Below, one piece after another: positions 7,906 to 15,488 of a stretch of 20,967 nucleotides of DNA. Position numbers and translations under genes: made by a program. Within the stretch, counting starts at the first letter, position 1; each line of letters opens with the position of its first letter. The DNA is taken from contig CAYHHI010000055.1 of the NCBI GenBank assembly GCA_964356335.1, positions 1 through 20,967 of the forward strand. Reading direction: 5' to 3'. The notes beneath the pieces were generated by a model. It was not told the DNA's origin and did not search any database. It saw only the letters and a program-made list of their open reading frames with translations. This stretch comes from CAYHHI01 sp964356335. Lineage in GTDB: Bacteria; Arandabacterota; Arandabacteria; Arandabacterales; Arandabacteraceae.

Positions 7906-8079
7906 GGCGTCACAGCGAAACGCAGCTGACCTTCAGGGGTTACCCGGTCTGCATCGTATAGGCAGAGCCCCCGGGCGGTCATGGCGTCCGAGCGTAATGG
8001 GATTCGGAGGAGACGCGGGCGTATAGGGCGCGGGGGAGAGAGCGTACACACTCCTTACCCAGAACCTTCCCAGCCATTG
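7906..8079. other. Intergenic, no gene seen
   Basis: Together with the promoter stretch, this is the gap of 255 bp between the 180-residue membrane protein gene and the HEPN-type gene. I see no coding frame with a ribosome binding site, no tRNA and no clear terminator here. Confidence 0.4.
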
Positions 8080-8622
8080 TTACCCTCCCCGCGGCGGGTG
8101 CCAGCCCTTTATCAGGATGGGACCATAATAGATGGCGAGGATAACGATGATCAATCCAACAACCCCCAGGATCACGAGCTTCCAGCGACGTCTGCCATGG
8201 AGGCGGAGCCACTCGAGATATTGCAGAATGGCGAGCGGCTTGGCTGGAAGTGTCTCATCCTGGTTGCTCGCCCGGTATGCAGTCTGGCGTTTCACCAGCG
8301 CATCGTTGAGAACTCCGGTTGCCACCGTGAATCTCTCAAATATCTCGACAGGTACCCGCGGACCGAGGGAGACCGCGCCGCCACCCAACTGCCCTATCGC
8401 AAGAATGGCCTTCTGGGTGTCGGGCTCGGATGCGAACAGAGGTGCAATCTCCTCAACACGTTCATGAAGCACCCGCATCTCTTCGCCGAGCGCCGCCGGA
8501 TCCTTGGGGTTGGGTGCTATGTTCATTATGACCAGGATCTTCGGTGCGATCCTGCCCAGGAGTTCCTCCAGGGCCAATAGCTGACGATCGTCAAGGGGGG
8601 AGGGGGTGCAATCTCTCTTCAT
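8080..8622 (-). CDS. Hypothetical single-pass membrane protein (180 aa)
   Basis: ATG 8622 has GAGGG 6 nt upstream. The first 140 or so residues are soluble and helical (LLALEELLGRIAPKILVIM; MRVLHERVEEIAPLF). A basic stretch LRLHGRRRWK is followed by one strongly hydrophobic helix (about 148-170, LVILGVVGLIIVILAIYYGP) and a short tail, so this is probably a C-terminally anchored protein with the N-terminal part in the cytoplasm. I do not recognise the family. It lies between a Type IIG restriction gene and the HEPN-type gene, on the same strand, so an accessory role in defence is possible but not shown. Confidence 0.6.
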   Translation of the reverse strand: MKRDCTPSPLDDRQLLALEELLGRIAPKILVIMNIAPNPKDPAALGEEMRVLHERVEEIAPLFASEPDTQKAILAIGQLGGGAVSLGPRVPVEIFERFTVATGVLNDALVKRQTAYRASNQDETLPAKPLAILQYLEWLRLHGRRRWKLVILGVVGLIIVILAIYYGPILIKGWHPPRGG

Positions 8623-8636
8623 TCTGTTCCCTCAGG

Positions 8637-8725
8637 CAGTGGCAGCTTCATCGTCTCCGCCGCTTTGCCTTTCACCTTAGGCGCCCTCTAAAATGTCGCC
8701 CCACCTGATTCAGTGGCAACTTCAT
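8637..8725. repeat. Short direct repeat pair in the gap after the restriction gene
   Basis: CAGTGGCAGCTTCAT (8637-8651) and CAGTGGCAACTTCAT (8711-8725) differ at one base and are 74 bp apart. They lie between the stop of the restriction-methylation gene and the start of the 180-residue gene. They may be remnants of a duplication; no function is evident. Confidence 0.35.
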
Positions 8726-8742
8726 TTCATAGCCCTTCTGAT

Positions 8743-11658
8743 TCAGCCTTGCTCGACGACGGCTATTTCTTCGGGCGTAAGGTCGTACAGCGCATATACC
8801 AACTCGTCGATCCTCTTGTCCGTGGCGTCAATCTGCCGCTGGACCACTTCCCTCTGAGGGCTGGACTTCGCGCCCGCAAGCTGCTCATGAAGAGCCAGCA
8901 TCGAATCGACGAGGTCGACCATCTGCCGAATGCTGCTACCCGAAATCTTGGGGATGATCAATTTGTCATGTGCCCCAGGAGTGGCGTGTATGAGTCCTCC
9001 CCCCAGCGACTCATCGATGACATATGATCGAAAATAGAAGCTCTCCAAACTCGAGTTGAGTATGCCAAGCAGGAACTTCAATGGCAGATCGGCCTTCGGT
9101 TTCAGATGGGTGAGGATGCCGTGTGGTATGATGCAGGCCAAGCTCTGTTCAACGTAGAAACCAAGATCGTCATACGTCGCAGTCAACCTTGGCCTTGAGA
9201 GCATCGTCTGGGACACAATCTTAGGCGTTTCAAACAGCTCGGGCGAACGAGGGCTGTACATTTCCTCGGGCAGGTAGCGTATGAAATGCCCTGTCGGAGA
9301 TGCGGCATACCTGTGTATGTCCCTTCCCTCAAGGTAGGGCTTTGCATACCTAGCCTTGGGATTCGGCGTGATCAGCCGCTCCTTTCCACCTTGCCCTGTG
9401 CCCTTCGCGCATGAACGGAGCCCGAACGTCGAATAGCACAAGTCCTTCAGAAGCCAGCTTCTCGCGCGGAGTCTGTCGCACATTTCTCGAACGGGTGAGA
9501 GGAGCTCGACTTTGAGACTCAGGCCGGGATTCTTCTCTGCCTTCGACTGTGCCCAGCGTCTAACCGTGGCTCCAGCCAGGTCCCCCGGGTTTTCGGGCAT
9601 AGCCACACCGATAGTGGCACCCGCAGAATCAGTGCGATCGCATGTAAGGATGCAGTTCTTGACTATGGCATCCTGGAAGACCTTGATCTTCGAGAGGTCT
9701 ACAACTTCCCGGACGCGAGTGTTCCTCAGAAGGTAGCGCCGCAGGCTCTCGCAATTGGGCTGGTGCAAAGTTTGAATAGGGACGATTAGCGAAACGGACC
9801 CGCCACGCCTCATCAACTTGACGGCCTTCTCAAAGAACAAAAGGTATATGTCCCAGACATGCGTAGCACAATCGTAATTGGCCCCCAAGTACTCGGCCTC
9901 TCCTGGGTAGATCTCCTTATAGGTCCTGACCCGGATGTATGGAGGGTTACCGACGATGCAGTCGAACCCACCGGCTCTCATCGCTTCGGGGAAGGCCTTG
10001 ATCCAATCCATGGCGTTGACCCGCTTCATTTCGTCCCGGTCGAAAATCAGTTTGTCAGTATAGTAGTCGGGACCGATCAGCGAATTACCACACTTGACAT
10101 TGTCCGCCAGGTTGGGCAAGGCACGTTCATGGAAGAGCTCCATCTGCTTGGAAACTGAAGCGTCGTCCTCCCCCTCCAGCGCCTTGAGAAGCAGCGACAG
10201 CTTAGACACTTCCACGGCCTGGAGGTCAATATCTACGCCGAAGATGTGCGTCGTCAGGAGCCGTTTCTTCTCCTCAATGGTCAGCCGCCATTGCCCGTTC
10301 CGAGGGTCATTGTAGACAGCCTTCTTGAAGCGCTCTGGCTTGTGTTCGCAGTACCAATTCAGGCAGTGCCCAAGAAGGCACTGATAGGCCCCCAGCAGGA
10401 AAGAGCCACTGCCAGAAGCCATGTCCAAAATGCGCAGAGGGGGCTTGCCGTTCGAGCCAGCCAGTTTCGCGGGGCTCTTCCCATCGATCTGCTTGCCGAC
10501 GGTACTCTTCACGATGTAGTCGACAACATAGGTAGGCGTGTAGTACACGCCACCAGCCTTGCGCACCTCCGGTTTATCCTCGACTTTCGCCTGGTGCCCT
10601 GCCGTCAGCCGAATGACCCTGCCCAGAAACCGCTCGTAGACCGTCCCCAGTATCTCCACGGGCAGGACGCCGAAGTGATAGGGCGAACCGTGGGCAAAGT
10701 ACAGACTCTGCAGGATCGGTTTCACAACCGCATCATCCACCACCAGCTTCGGCGTGGTCCGGTCGGGGTCCTCGGACACTCCGGTTTCCTTCTCGAAGTG
10801 AAACAGCCCGGAATTGTACTTCTGGTCGGCCCGGCGGCACAGATCGCGCATGAACCGGCGGTAAATGTCGGGCCGTTCGCACAGCTTCAGAAGTTGCCCA
10901 TAAGGCTCAAGGCTCCGGTCCTCGCCCATTCGCAAGAATACAATCCGGTCAATGGTTCGTTGGACAGCGGCGCTCAGGTCATCGTGCGAGAGTTCCTTGT
11001 TTCGGAGGGCAATGTTCCGGGCTAAGGCGTCGCGCCAGCTCTCTATCTCTTTCAGGAATTCGACATCCACCTCGGAAGTGCCGCGCCTCCGCTTGCTGGC
11101 AGCGTACTGGTCGAAGGCCCCAGACCAGACGGCTTCGCGGGAGAACACGTCCCAGAGCTCACGCCATTGGTCCGGATACTGCTCGAAGCCGAAGTACTGG
11201 ACCCGGGCATGGCTGGCCTTATCGCTTGGGCGTGGCCGCAGAGCGCAATCATACACACCGAATTCCTCAAAATCCGTTAGCAGGGACAGTGCGACCTTGG
11301 CGCTCCATCCGTAGCGCCGAAGCTGGTAAGCCGGGGCAGGGTCGGTACGGATGTTCATGCCGCACTTCTTCGCTTCGGCGTAATACTTCGGCAGCGTTCC
11401 TACACGGAAAGTGTAATCCGGGGCTTTCTGGTGCCCCTCGACGTCAAGACTGTCTTCAGGAATCACCTCGCGATACTGGGGCGCAATCCTCGCGGTGTTT
11501 CGCACGTCCCAGCCGAGGGCTTCAAAGAATGGGTCAATAAGCGACTGGCGGACGTGAGCTTCCTTGACGCCAGGGGCAAGGAACGACTGCCGGTTGGTCT
11601 CGAAGTAATGGCACAGCCGGGCGATCTCGTCTTTGCCCTGGTCGAACGTCTTGGTCAT
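8743..11658 (-). CDS. Fused restriction-modification enzyme, Type IIG (Eco57I-like)
   Basis: A 971-residue single-chain restriction and adenine-methylation enzyme. The N-terminal nuclease domain has a PD-(D/E)xK pattern: Pro80-Asp81 then Glu95-Ala-Lys97 in YYAEAKK. The methyltransferase domain has motif I LDMASGSGSFLLGAY (about 411-425) and catalytic NPPY (571-574) in CIVGNPPYIRV. The C-terminal third (from about 700) looks like a TaqI-type target-recognition domain, with YLEGRDIHRY and LPEEMYSPRSPELFETPKI, and ends in a helical DLTPEEIAVVEQ tail. ATG 11658 is preceded by GGAGG with an 8-nt gap; a GTG 33 nt further up lacks this. All motifs appear intact, so it should both methylate and cut unmodified DNA. 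No separate specificity subunit adjoins it. Confidence 0.88.
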   Translation of the reverse strand: MTKTFDQGKDEIARLCHYFETNRQSFLAPGVKEAHVRQSLIDPFFEALGWDVRNTARIAPQYREVIPEDSLDVEGHQKAPDYTFRVGTLPKYYAEAKKCGMNIRTDPAPAYQLRRYGWSAKVALSLLTDFEEFGVYDCALRPRPSDKASHARVQYFGFEQYPDQWRELWDVFSREAVWSGAFDQYAASKRRRGTSEVDVEFLKEIESWRDALARNIALRNKELSHDDLSAAVQRTIDRIVFLRMGEDRSLEPYGQLLKLCERPDIYRRFMRDLCRRADQKYNSGLFHFEKETGVSEDPDRTTPKLVVDDAVVKPILQSLYFAHGSPYHFGVLPVEILGTVYERFLGRVIRLTAGHQAKVEDKPEVRKAGGVYYTPTYVVDYIVKSTVGKQIDGKSPAKLAGSNGKPPLRILDMASGSGSFLLGAYQCLLGHCLNWYCEHKPERFKKAVYNDPRNGQWRLTIEEKKRLLTTHIFGVDIDLQAVEVSKLSLLLKALEGEDDASVSKQMELFHERALPNLADNVKCGNSLIGPDYYTDKLIFDRDEMKRVNAMDWIKAFPEAMRAGGFDCIVGNPPYIRVRTYKEIYPGEAEYLGANYDCATHVWDIYLLFFEKAVKLMRRGGSVSLIVPIQTLHQPNCESLRRYLLRNTRVREVVDLSKIKVFQDAIVKNCILTCDRTDSAGATIGVAMPENPGDLAGATVRRWAQSKAEKNPGLSLKVELLSPVREMCDRLRARSWLLKDLCYSTFGLRSCAKGTGQGGKERLITPNPKARYAKPYLEGRDIHRYAASPTGHFIRYLPEEMYSPRSPELFETPKIVSQTMLSRPRLTATYDDLGFYVEQSLACIIPHGILTHLKPKADLPLKFLLGILNSSLESFYFRSYVIDESLGGGLIHATPGAHDKLIIPKISGSSIRQMVDLVDSMLALHEQLAGAKSSPQREVVQRQIDATDKRIDELVYALYDLTPEEIAVVEQG

Positions 11659-11793
11659 CTGATCTGCCTCCACCAGAGAGTCCGGACTCACACAGGGTCG
11701 ATTCTATGCTCAGGGTTCTCACGCTGCAAGCACTTCCTGTCAGTGATCTGTGCACCCACGCCTGGGCCAGATCAGCAGAGCCTGAGAACAACT

Positions 11794-11914
11794 GTTACAA
11801 ACCTGACAGTGTCAGGAAAGTGACGGTCTGTGGAGGATGACCTTCAAACCGACCTCTGCTACCTGTTTAGGGTTTTCCTTCGAAAGAGTGCCCGATTCGC
11901 CGGGGTTCTTCGAG
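11794..11914 (+). repeat. Intergenic hairpin repeat, copy 1
   Basis: The head (11794-11826) reads GTTAC, a short spacer, CTGACAGTGTCAG, a spacer GAAA, then GTGACGG: a 6-bp palindrome CTGACA/TGTCAG nested within outer arms GTTAC/GTGAC. After it come a TGGAGGATGACCT-like block, ACCTGTTTAGG, a TTTCCTTCG block, AAAGAGTGCCC and TTCGCCGGGG. The same order of blocks occurs in copies 2 and 4. It is in the gap between the restriction gene start and the stop of the 112-residue gene. Confidence 0.75.
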
Positions 11915-12106
11915 AAGAAGGTGATTTCGAGGTACGCACACCGGGCGTGCCAGATCAGCGTGACGTCTTATGATGGGACGGTGATCTCAAGAGACAGACA
12001 GCACTATATTTGGCGCTGGGCGGCCGAGGCCGTGGCCCAGCGCGGAAGTTCACGTCACCAACCCCCAGGAGAGGGCATGTACACCTGCGCTATTCCTCGA
12101 GTGGCC
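11915..12106. other. Gap downstream of the 112-residue gene, with a GC-rich hairpin
   Basis: This completes the intergenic region of about 450 bp. GCGCTGGGC (12013-12021) and GCCCAGCGC (12035-12043) form a 9-bp stem with a 13-nt loop, 64 nt after the stop of the minus-strand 112-residue gene. It could stop transcription of that gene, but there is no T run on either strand. No coding frame with a ribosome binding site was found. Confidence 0.4.
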
Positions 12107-12445
12107 TCACCCTCGTTTCTCAAACTTCTCCACAATGATCTTCTTGATCTTGTCGCCTTCGAGCTCCACCTCTGTGCGGTCTATGCGGACCTGGGATGCA
12201 CGCCCTTTAATCTTATCGTACAGCCAGTTCGCAAAGAGGCTTGCCCCAACACTACTGCCCACGGTCAGCACGAGATAAAGAGTTCCCGGAACTCCGGCCG
12301 CTTTGCGAAAGTAGAGGCGCTCAAGGGTGAGGATCCCACCACCCGGGGGGAGAGTCTTGGTCCCTGGACCTAATGGTCCCCGGGTGTCGAACAGACTGAA
12401 CCCTAAACCTGAGTCATGCGTGTCAACCTCGATCTTCACTTCCAC
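12107..12445 (-). CDS. Hypothetical single-pass membrane protein (112 aa)
   Basis: Start GTG 12445 has GGGGTGG 5 nt upstream. Residues 1-45 are hydrophilic and probably beta-rich. A hydrophobic segment follows (about 50-75, GTLYLVLTVGSSVGASLFAN), then a WLYDKIKGRA junction and a charged tail with RIDRTEVELEGDKIKKIIVEK. The pattern of a glycine/serine-rich membrane helix followed by WLYDK and a beta-like tail recalls small uncharacterised proteins seen in other bacteria, but I cannot name a function. It is transcribed alone, with repeat copies on both sides. Confidence 0.6.
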   Translation of the reverse strand: MEVKIEVDTHDSGLGFSLFDTRGPLGPGTKTLPPGGGILTLERLYFRKAAGVPGTLYLVLTVGSSVGASLFANWLYDKIKGRASQVRIDRTEVELEGDKIKKIIVEKFEKRG

Positions 12446-12671
12446 CTAATCCACCCCTATAGACCATGCAGTCCAAAGTTCAAGCATGATGGCTGGTGAG
12501 TCGATTAGAAACGCCGCCGCCTTCGGGCTGAATCTCCCACAATTCCCCCAGCCGACCAGGCCAGTATAGCCCCAGTGCAGGCGACTGTCAAGCGACATGG
12601 ACGCGAGGAAGTATGCACGCAGCCTAACAACTTCGTTACTGGGCTATCACGAAGCCGATCTCACGCAGCAA
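12446..12671. other. Intergenic, no gene seen
   Basis: This is the first part of the gap of about 435 bp between the 112-residue gene and the zinc-ribbon membrane protein gene. It presumably holds the 112-residue gene's promoter, but no convincing -10/-35 pair or coding frame was found. Repeat copy 2 begins at its right edge. Confidence 0.4.
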
Positions 12672-12780
12672 CCGTCACAAAGCTGACAGCGTCAATAAAG
12701 TGACGGTCTCTGGAGGACGACCTCTGATACCTGTTCAAGGTCTTCCTCCGAGAAAGTGCCCACTTTGGCGGGGGGTTCGC
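12672..12780 (+). repeat. Intergenic hairpin repeat, copy 2
   Basis: The outer arms CCGTCAC (12672-12678) and GTGACGG (12700-12706) are a perfect 7-bp inverted pair around a degenerate centre (CTGACAGCGTCA). The body follows: TCTGGAGGACGACCTCTG, ATACCTGTTCAAGG, TCTTCCTCCGAGAAAGTGCC and GGCGGGGGGTTC. That the outer arms are perfect while the inner palindrome has drifted suggests that the outer stem matters or that copies diverged independently. Confidence 0.75.
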
Positions 12781-12880
12781 ACGCGAGCAGCTATTACGGA
12801 GCGGTCACTCACTTGTCTGGCAGTTGCCTGAAGAATGGATGTGTCTCACAGCTTCTCATACTCTATAGTCAGATTGCTGA

Positions 12881-13957
12881 TCATTCTGGGGGACCTGCTT
12901 CTTGAGATTGCGGACGTCCTCCACGCATCCTGATGGCAAGCGCCAGCGCCTCGTGACCGTAACTCTCCTTCTTGGCTCGAACGTCAAAGTAGAGCAACGT
13001 ATAGATTATAGGGAGCACAGGTACAGATAGGATTCTTTCTAGCATGCTGCCGAACGAGCCTAACAGAAAAGACAGGATGAATATCGTCAGGCACAGAATC
13101 AGTAGAACTAGCATAGCAGTCCCGAAAATCCTCCACCAGCACCCTCGGGTCCAATAGGCACTCCGATACAGGGCCCGCACCGGGCTGCAATTCTCTAGCA
13201 ATACAACCTGCCCCACGAATATCCAGCGAACCCAGACATAGACGATGGGTGCAGCGAGAAAAGCCACAAGGAGCAAAGCCCACCAAGAGACGTGGGGCTT
13301 CAACACCAAGAGATAGAGGGCCGTAGCAGCTGGAGCAGCGAGTAGCAGCGAACCCGCTCCAGCCACCAGATGGGCCAGGAAGAATCGCCGGAATCGCGCT
13401 CCGGCGAACGCAAGTGCATCCTTGACTCTAGTACCGCCGGTCGCATACCTCTGCGAAATCAGGTGTATTATTGTAGCTGCTGCAAAAACGTAAATGGATG
13501 CCATCCCTATCCCCAATAGTGTGCCTAAGAGCCAGAACGGAAGGAGTCCAGTGAAGGACATGGTGACGCCATGTCGTGCAACAATCGAAAACAGATGGCG
13601 AGCCAGCGGAGTCCCGACGAAACTTGCAACACCCGGAACAGTCGAGATGGCCATGAGTAGGGCGAAGTGCCGAGCATATACTCTCCAGGCCTCGGCGAGG
13701 ACGCCCCCAAACGTCCTTGGTCGAAGGCATGGGAGGGACAATCCCTCTGCTTGGTCAGTCCTTGGACTGCCACGATCGCCTCCGGAGACAGAATGAACAG
13801 CCTGCATCCCAGACGAAAACTCCCCGTCAATCCTCACAGCATCTTCGGGAACCATGATAGATCTCTTGCAGCTGGGGCAGGACGCTGCTTCGCCAGGTCT
13901 CAAGAACCTGACGACAATGGTCGCGCCGCAGTTCGAACAGGTGAACTTAAGTGCCAT
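12881..13957 (-). CDS. Zinc-ribbon multi-pass membrane protein (358 aa)
   Basis: From ATG 13957 the protein begins MALKFTCSNCGATIVVRF, with two Cys pairs (CSNC and CPSC) forming a short zinc ribbon. A linker with SGGDRGSPRT follows, then a membrane part with about six hydrophobic segments: MAISTVPGVASFVGTPLA, LPFWLLGTLLGIGMASIY, VAGAGSLLLAAPAATALY, WWALLLVAFLAAPIVYVW, MLVLLILCLTIFILSFLL and a last shorter one. The SPVRALYRSAYWTRGCWWRI loop and overall plan resemble membrane domains of the glycerophosphodiester-phosphodiesterase-membrane type and other small-domain-plus-bundle proteins. Substrate and role are unknown. An in-frame TTG at 13987 would add 10 residues. Both starts have weak ribosome binding sites. 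Confidence 0.65.
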   Translation of the reverse strand: MALKFTCSNCGATIVVRFLRPGEAASCPSCKRSIMVPEDAVRIDGEFSSGMQAVHSVSGGDRGSPRTDQAEGLSLPCLRPRTFGGVLAEAWRVYARHFALLMAISTVPGVASFVGTPLARHLFSIVARHGVTMSFTGLLPFWLLGTLLGIGMASIYVFAAATIIHLISQRYATGGTRVKDALAFAGARFRRFFLAHLVAGAGSLLLAAPAATALYLLVLKPHVSWWALLLVAFLAAPIVYVWVRWIFVGQVVLLENCSPVRALYRSAYWTRGCWWRIFGTAMLVLLILCLTIFILSFLLGSFGSMLERILSVPVLPIIYTLLYFDVRAKKESYGHEALALAIRMRGGRPQSQEAGPPE

Positions 13958-14215
13958 GGATTGGTCTCTGGCGTCGTTTCCCGCCAATCAGCGACAGGAA
14001 GTTGCAGCCATGGTTGGCCATCTCCGGCTCTCTGACATAGCTGCTTGGAAATGTACACCCAAATACGGCTCTTGCAAGGCTGCGTTGAATCTGTGCATCG
14101 TCAAAGAACCCCCACTCGCACGACCGCGATTGTAACCCCCGATTCATGGTGTTGCAAGCAATTCCTATCGCCCACCTACTGGTCAGTCACGCTGGCGAGA
14201 ACAGCCGAGGTCAAG
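13958..14215. other. Divergent intergenic region, no gene seen
   Basis: Transcription changes direction here: the zinc-ribbon gene leaves leftward and the secreted-protein gene leaves rightward. I see no coding frame with a good ribosome binding site and no RNA gene. Promoters for the leftward gene must lie here, but only weak -10/-35 matches were found. Confidence 0.4.
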
Positions 14216-14270
14216 GAGTGACTGTCAGGAAACTGACAGTGTCAGGAAAGTGACGGCTTCTGGAGTGACA
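14216..14270 (+). repeat. Intergenic hairpin repeat, copy 3 (truncated)
   Basis: GTGACTGTCAGGAAACTGAC is followed by AGTGTCAGGAAAGTGACGG and TTCTGGAG, then similarity to the other copies stops. The CTGACA-g-TGTCAG centre is intact and a second TGTCAGGAAA lies just upstream, so the head seems partly duplicated and the body lost. Confidence 0.65.
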
Positions 14271-14373
14271 CTGACAGCACGGTTGCTCGCATGTATCTGG
14301 GACTGGGCCGATGTCAGCGGCTCCGCACTCCCCTGGCAGAATCCACTTTGTTGCCCGCCGGTCATCGTGGGCG

Positions 14374-14382
14374 TGGTATAAT
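14374..14382 (+). promoter_or_regulatory. Extended -10 promoter of the secreted-protein gene
   Basis: TGGTATAAT is a consensus extended -10 (TGn then TATAAT at 14377-14382). A -35 is weak (TTGCCC at 14351, 20 bp away), as is usual for extended -10 promoters. The start of transcription would be near 14389, 33 nt before ATG 14422. Confidence 0.6.
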
Positions 14383-14421
14383 GGAGTTCGAGCGCAACGG
14401 CAGAGCTGAAAGGGGTGCACC

Positions 14422-14850
14422 ATGATCAAAATGCTGATGACCGCGCTGCTGCCCACGGTGTTGCTCGCCATGGTGTCAGTCCCGGCTGGACAAGACTTAG
14501 GCTGTGACTGCACGTGCTTGGTGTGGGCAAAGAGTTATACGCCTTGTGTTGGCGACACTGTTGAGATCTACGCCCTCGTCAGGGACTGCTATTGTGTCCC
14601 GAGATCGGGTGCTACAGTTTCCTTCTACTCAACGCGAGGGAGTAATGATGAGATCATCGGCGCCACAGCTATGACTGACTCGGATGGGTTAGCGAAGTCG
14701 AGGATCACAACAGTGATTCCAGGCACCTGCCATGTGTACGGTGTGGTCTATGGCATAACCATTGGTCCTACTCCCGTGATCGATTGGAGTGGTGCCACTT
14801 CTGATGAGGCAACCACCTGGGGCCAGATCAAGGCACAGTTCAAAGACTGA
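14422..14850 (+). CDS. Small secreted Ig-like protein (142 aa)
   Basis: ATG 14422 has AAGGGG 8 nt upstream and an extended -10 promoter in front. Residues 1-23 are a signal peptide (MIKMLMTALLPTVLLAMVSV, then PAGQ), with cleavage likely just after Ala22 or Gly23. The mature part starts with a Cys-rich stretch (LGCDCTCLVW) and holds a bacterial Ig-like fold of Big-1 type: VGDTVEIYALVRD, SGATVSFYSTRGS, TAMTDSDGLAKSRITTVIPG and CHVYGVVYGI. Six cysteines in a protein of this size suggest disulfides outside the cytoplasm. The gene stands alone, flanked by repeat copies 3 and 4, the latter beginning 7 bp after the stop. Its partner or role is not evident. Confidence 0.7.
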   Translation: MIKMLMTALLPTVLLAMVSVPAGQDLGCDCTCLVWAKSYTPCVGDTVEIYALVRDCYCVPRSGATVSFYSTRGSNDEIIGATAMTDSDGLAKSRITTVIPGTCHVYGVVYGITIGPTPVIDWSGATSDEATTWGQIKAQFKD

Positions 14851-14857
14851 GGGCGGT

Positions 14858-14972
14858 GTCACGAAGCTGACAGTGTCAGGAAAGTAACGGGTTCTGGAGG
14901 GAGGACGACCTCTGATACCTGTTTAGGACTTTCCTCTGAAGAAACGTCTAATCTGCCGGGGGTTCCTAGAAA
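14858..14972 (+). repeat. Intergenic hairpin repeat, copy 4
   Basis: Right after the stop of the secreted-protein gene: GTCAC, GAAG, CTGACAGTGTCAG, GAAA, GTAACGG, then TTCTGGAGGGAGGACGACCT, CTGATACCTGTTTAGGACT, TTTCCTCTGAAGAAACG and TGCCGGGGGTTC. Inner palindrome perfect, outer arms one mismatch. It may also serve as a terminator hairpin for the gene. Confidence 0.75.
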
Positions 14973-15269
14973 GGATGATCTATTCTGACGTGGGCCCGAG
15001 ACGGTGCAGGCCACCGGCGTCCGATGGGCAATACGTGACACCAGGCGCGGGAATGTTCTCTGGAAACGGCGTAACACTTAGAGCTACGTGCAAGAACGCA
15101 AGAACTAGTTGAAAGTGACGCGATTATGTGATATCGGTAGTTCATCATCATCTGGAACGGGAAGCCGTTCAAAGGTAGTCATCCGGAAGCGGCCTAACCC
15201 GTAGCTGGACCCCGCCGACGTGCCGTGGATTGCAAGGGTGGGCCAGCAGGACCGGAGGAAGGGGGCACC
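14973..15269. other. Leader region of the peptide/ATP-grasp operon
   Basis: This is the gap upstream of the five-gene run. No gene is seen. A weak promoter candidate on the plus strand is TTGAAA (15110-15115) followed after 17 bp by TATCGG, a poor -10. The strongest signal is the Shine-Dalgarno at its end, GGAGGAA (15254-15260), 9 nt before the ATG of the peptide gene. Confidence 0.35.
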
Positions 15270-15479
15270 ATGGACGATTTCCATCCGCTTCTCGCTCGCG
15301 CACAGCGCTACCAACGCCGGACGGTAGACTTGCAGCCGCCAGGCTGTAGCTACGACGGCCTCGCTGGGGCATGGCGCGATGACGCCACGGGCGTCTTGGC
15401 TGTCGAACTCCCAGGGAGGCGAGGGCCTCACACCAAGAAGCACGACATCGAGACTGGCGAAGACCAGAAGGGCGAGTAG
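15270..15479 (+). CDS. Candidate graspetide-like precursor peptide (69 aa)
   Basis: ATG 15270 has a strong GGAGGAA 9 nt upstream, which decides the start over an in-frame ATG at 15225. The 69-residue product ends 9 bp before the ATP-grasp gene. The first 50 residues (MDDFHPLLARAQRYQRRTVD at the start, then a segment ATGVLAVELPGRR) would be the leader. The last 18 or so (GPHTKKHDIETGEDQKGE) have Thr55, Lys56, Lys57, Thr62 and Lys67 next to Asp59, Glu61, Glu64, Asp65 and Glu69. Graspetide enzymes join exactly such Thr/Ser/Lys side chains to Asp/Glu as ester or amide macrocycles. It resembles the ATP-grasp-target class in general layout, but has no recognised microviridin leader motif (PFFARFL). 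Assignment rests on position, size and tail composition. Confidence 0.6.
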   Translation: MDDFHPLLARAQRYQRRTVDLQPPGCSYDGLAGAWRDDATGVLAVELPGRRGPHTKKHDIETGEDQKGE

Positions 15480-15488
15480 TGTGCAGCT

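Noticed and set aside
10246..11025. A long plus-strand frame (259 codons) opposite the restriction enzyme gene
   Set aside because: It is antisense to a gene with clear motifs and starts without a ribosome binding site; long antisense frames are expected in GC-rich coding DNA.
8743..11658. The large methyltransferase as a BREX PglX or a Type I HsdM
   Set aside because: It has its own N-terminal PD-(D/E)xK nuclease pattern and C-terminal recognition domain in one chain, and no BREX or HsdR/HsdS genes are nearby.
12013..12043. The GC-rich hairpin as a confident terminator
   Set aside because: The stem is strong, but neither strand has a T run after it, so it is kept only as a note in the gap entry.
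11794..14972. The repeated GTCAC/CTGACA hairpin as a CRISPR array
   Set aside because: Copies are hundreds of bases apart, have no regular spacers, and genes lie between them; no cas genes are present.
15225..15269. An earlier start for the peptide gene, adding 15 residues
   Set aside because: The added residues translate the Shine-Dalgarno region itself; GGAGGAA 9 nt before ATG 15270 fits much better.
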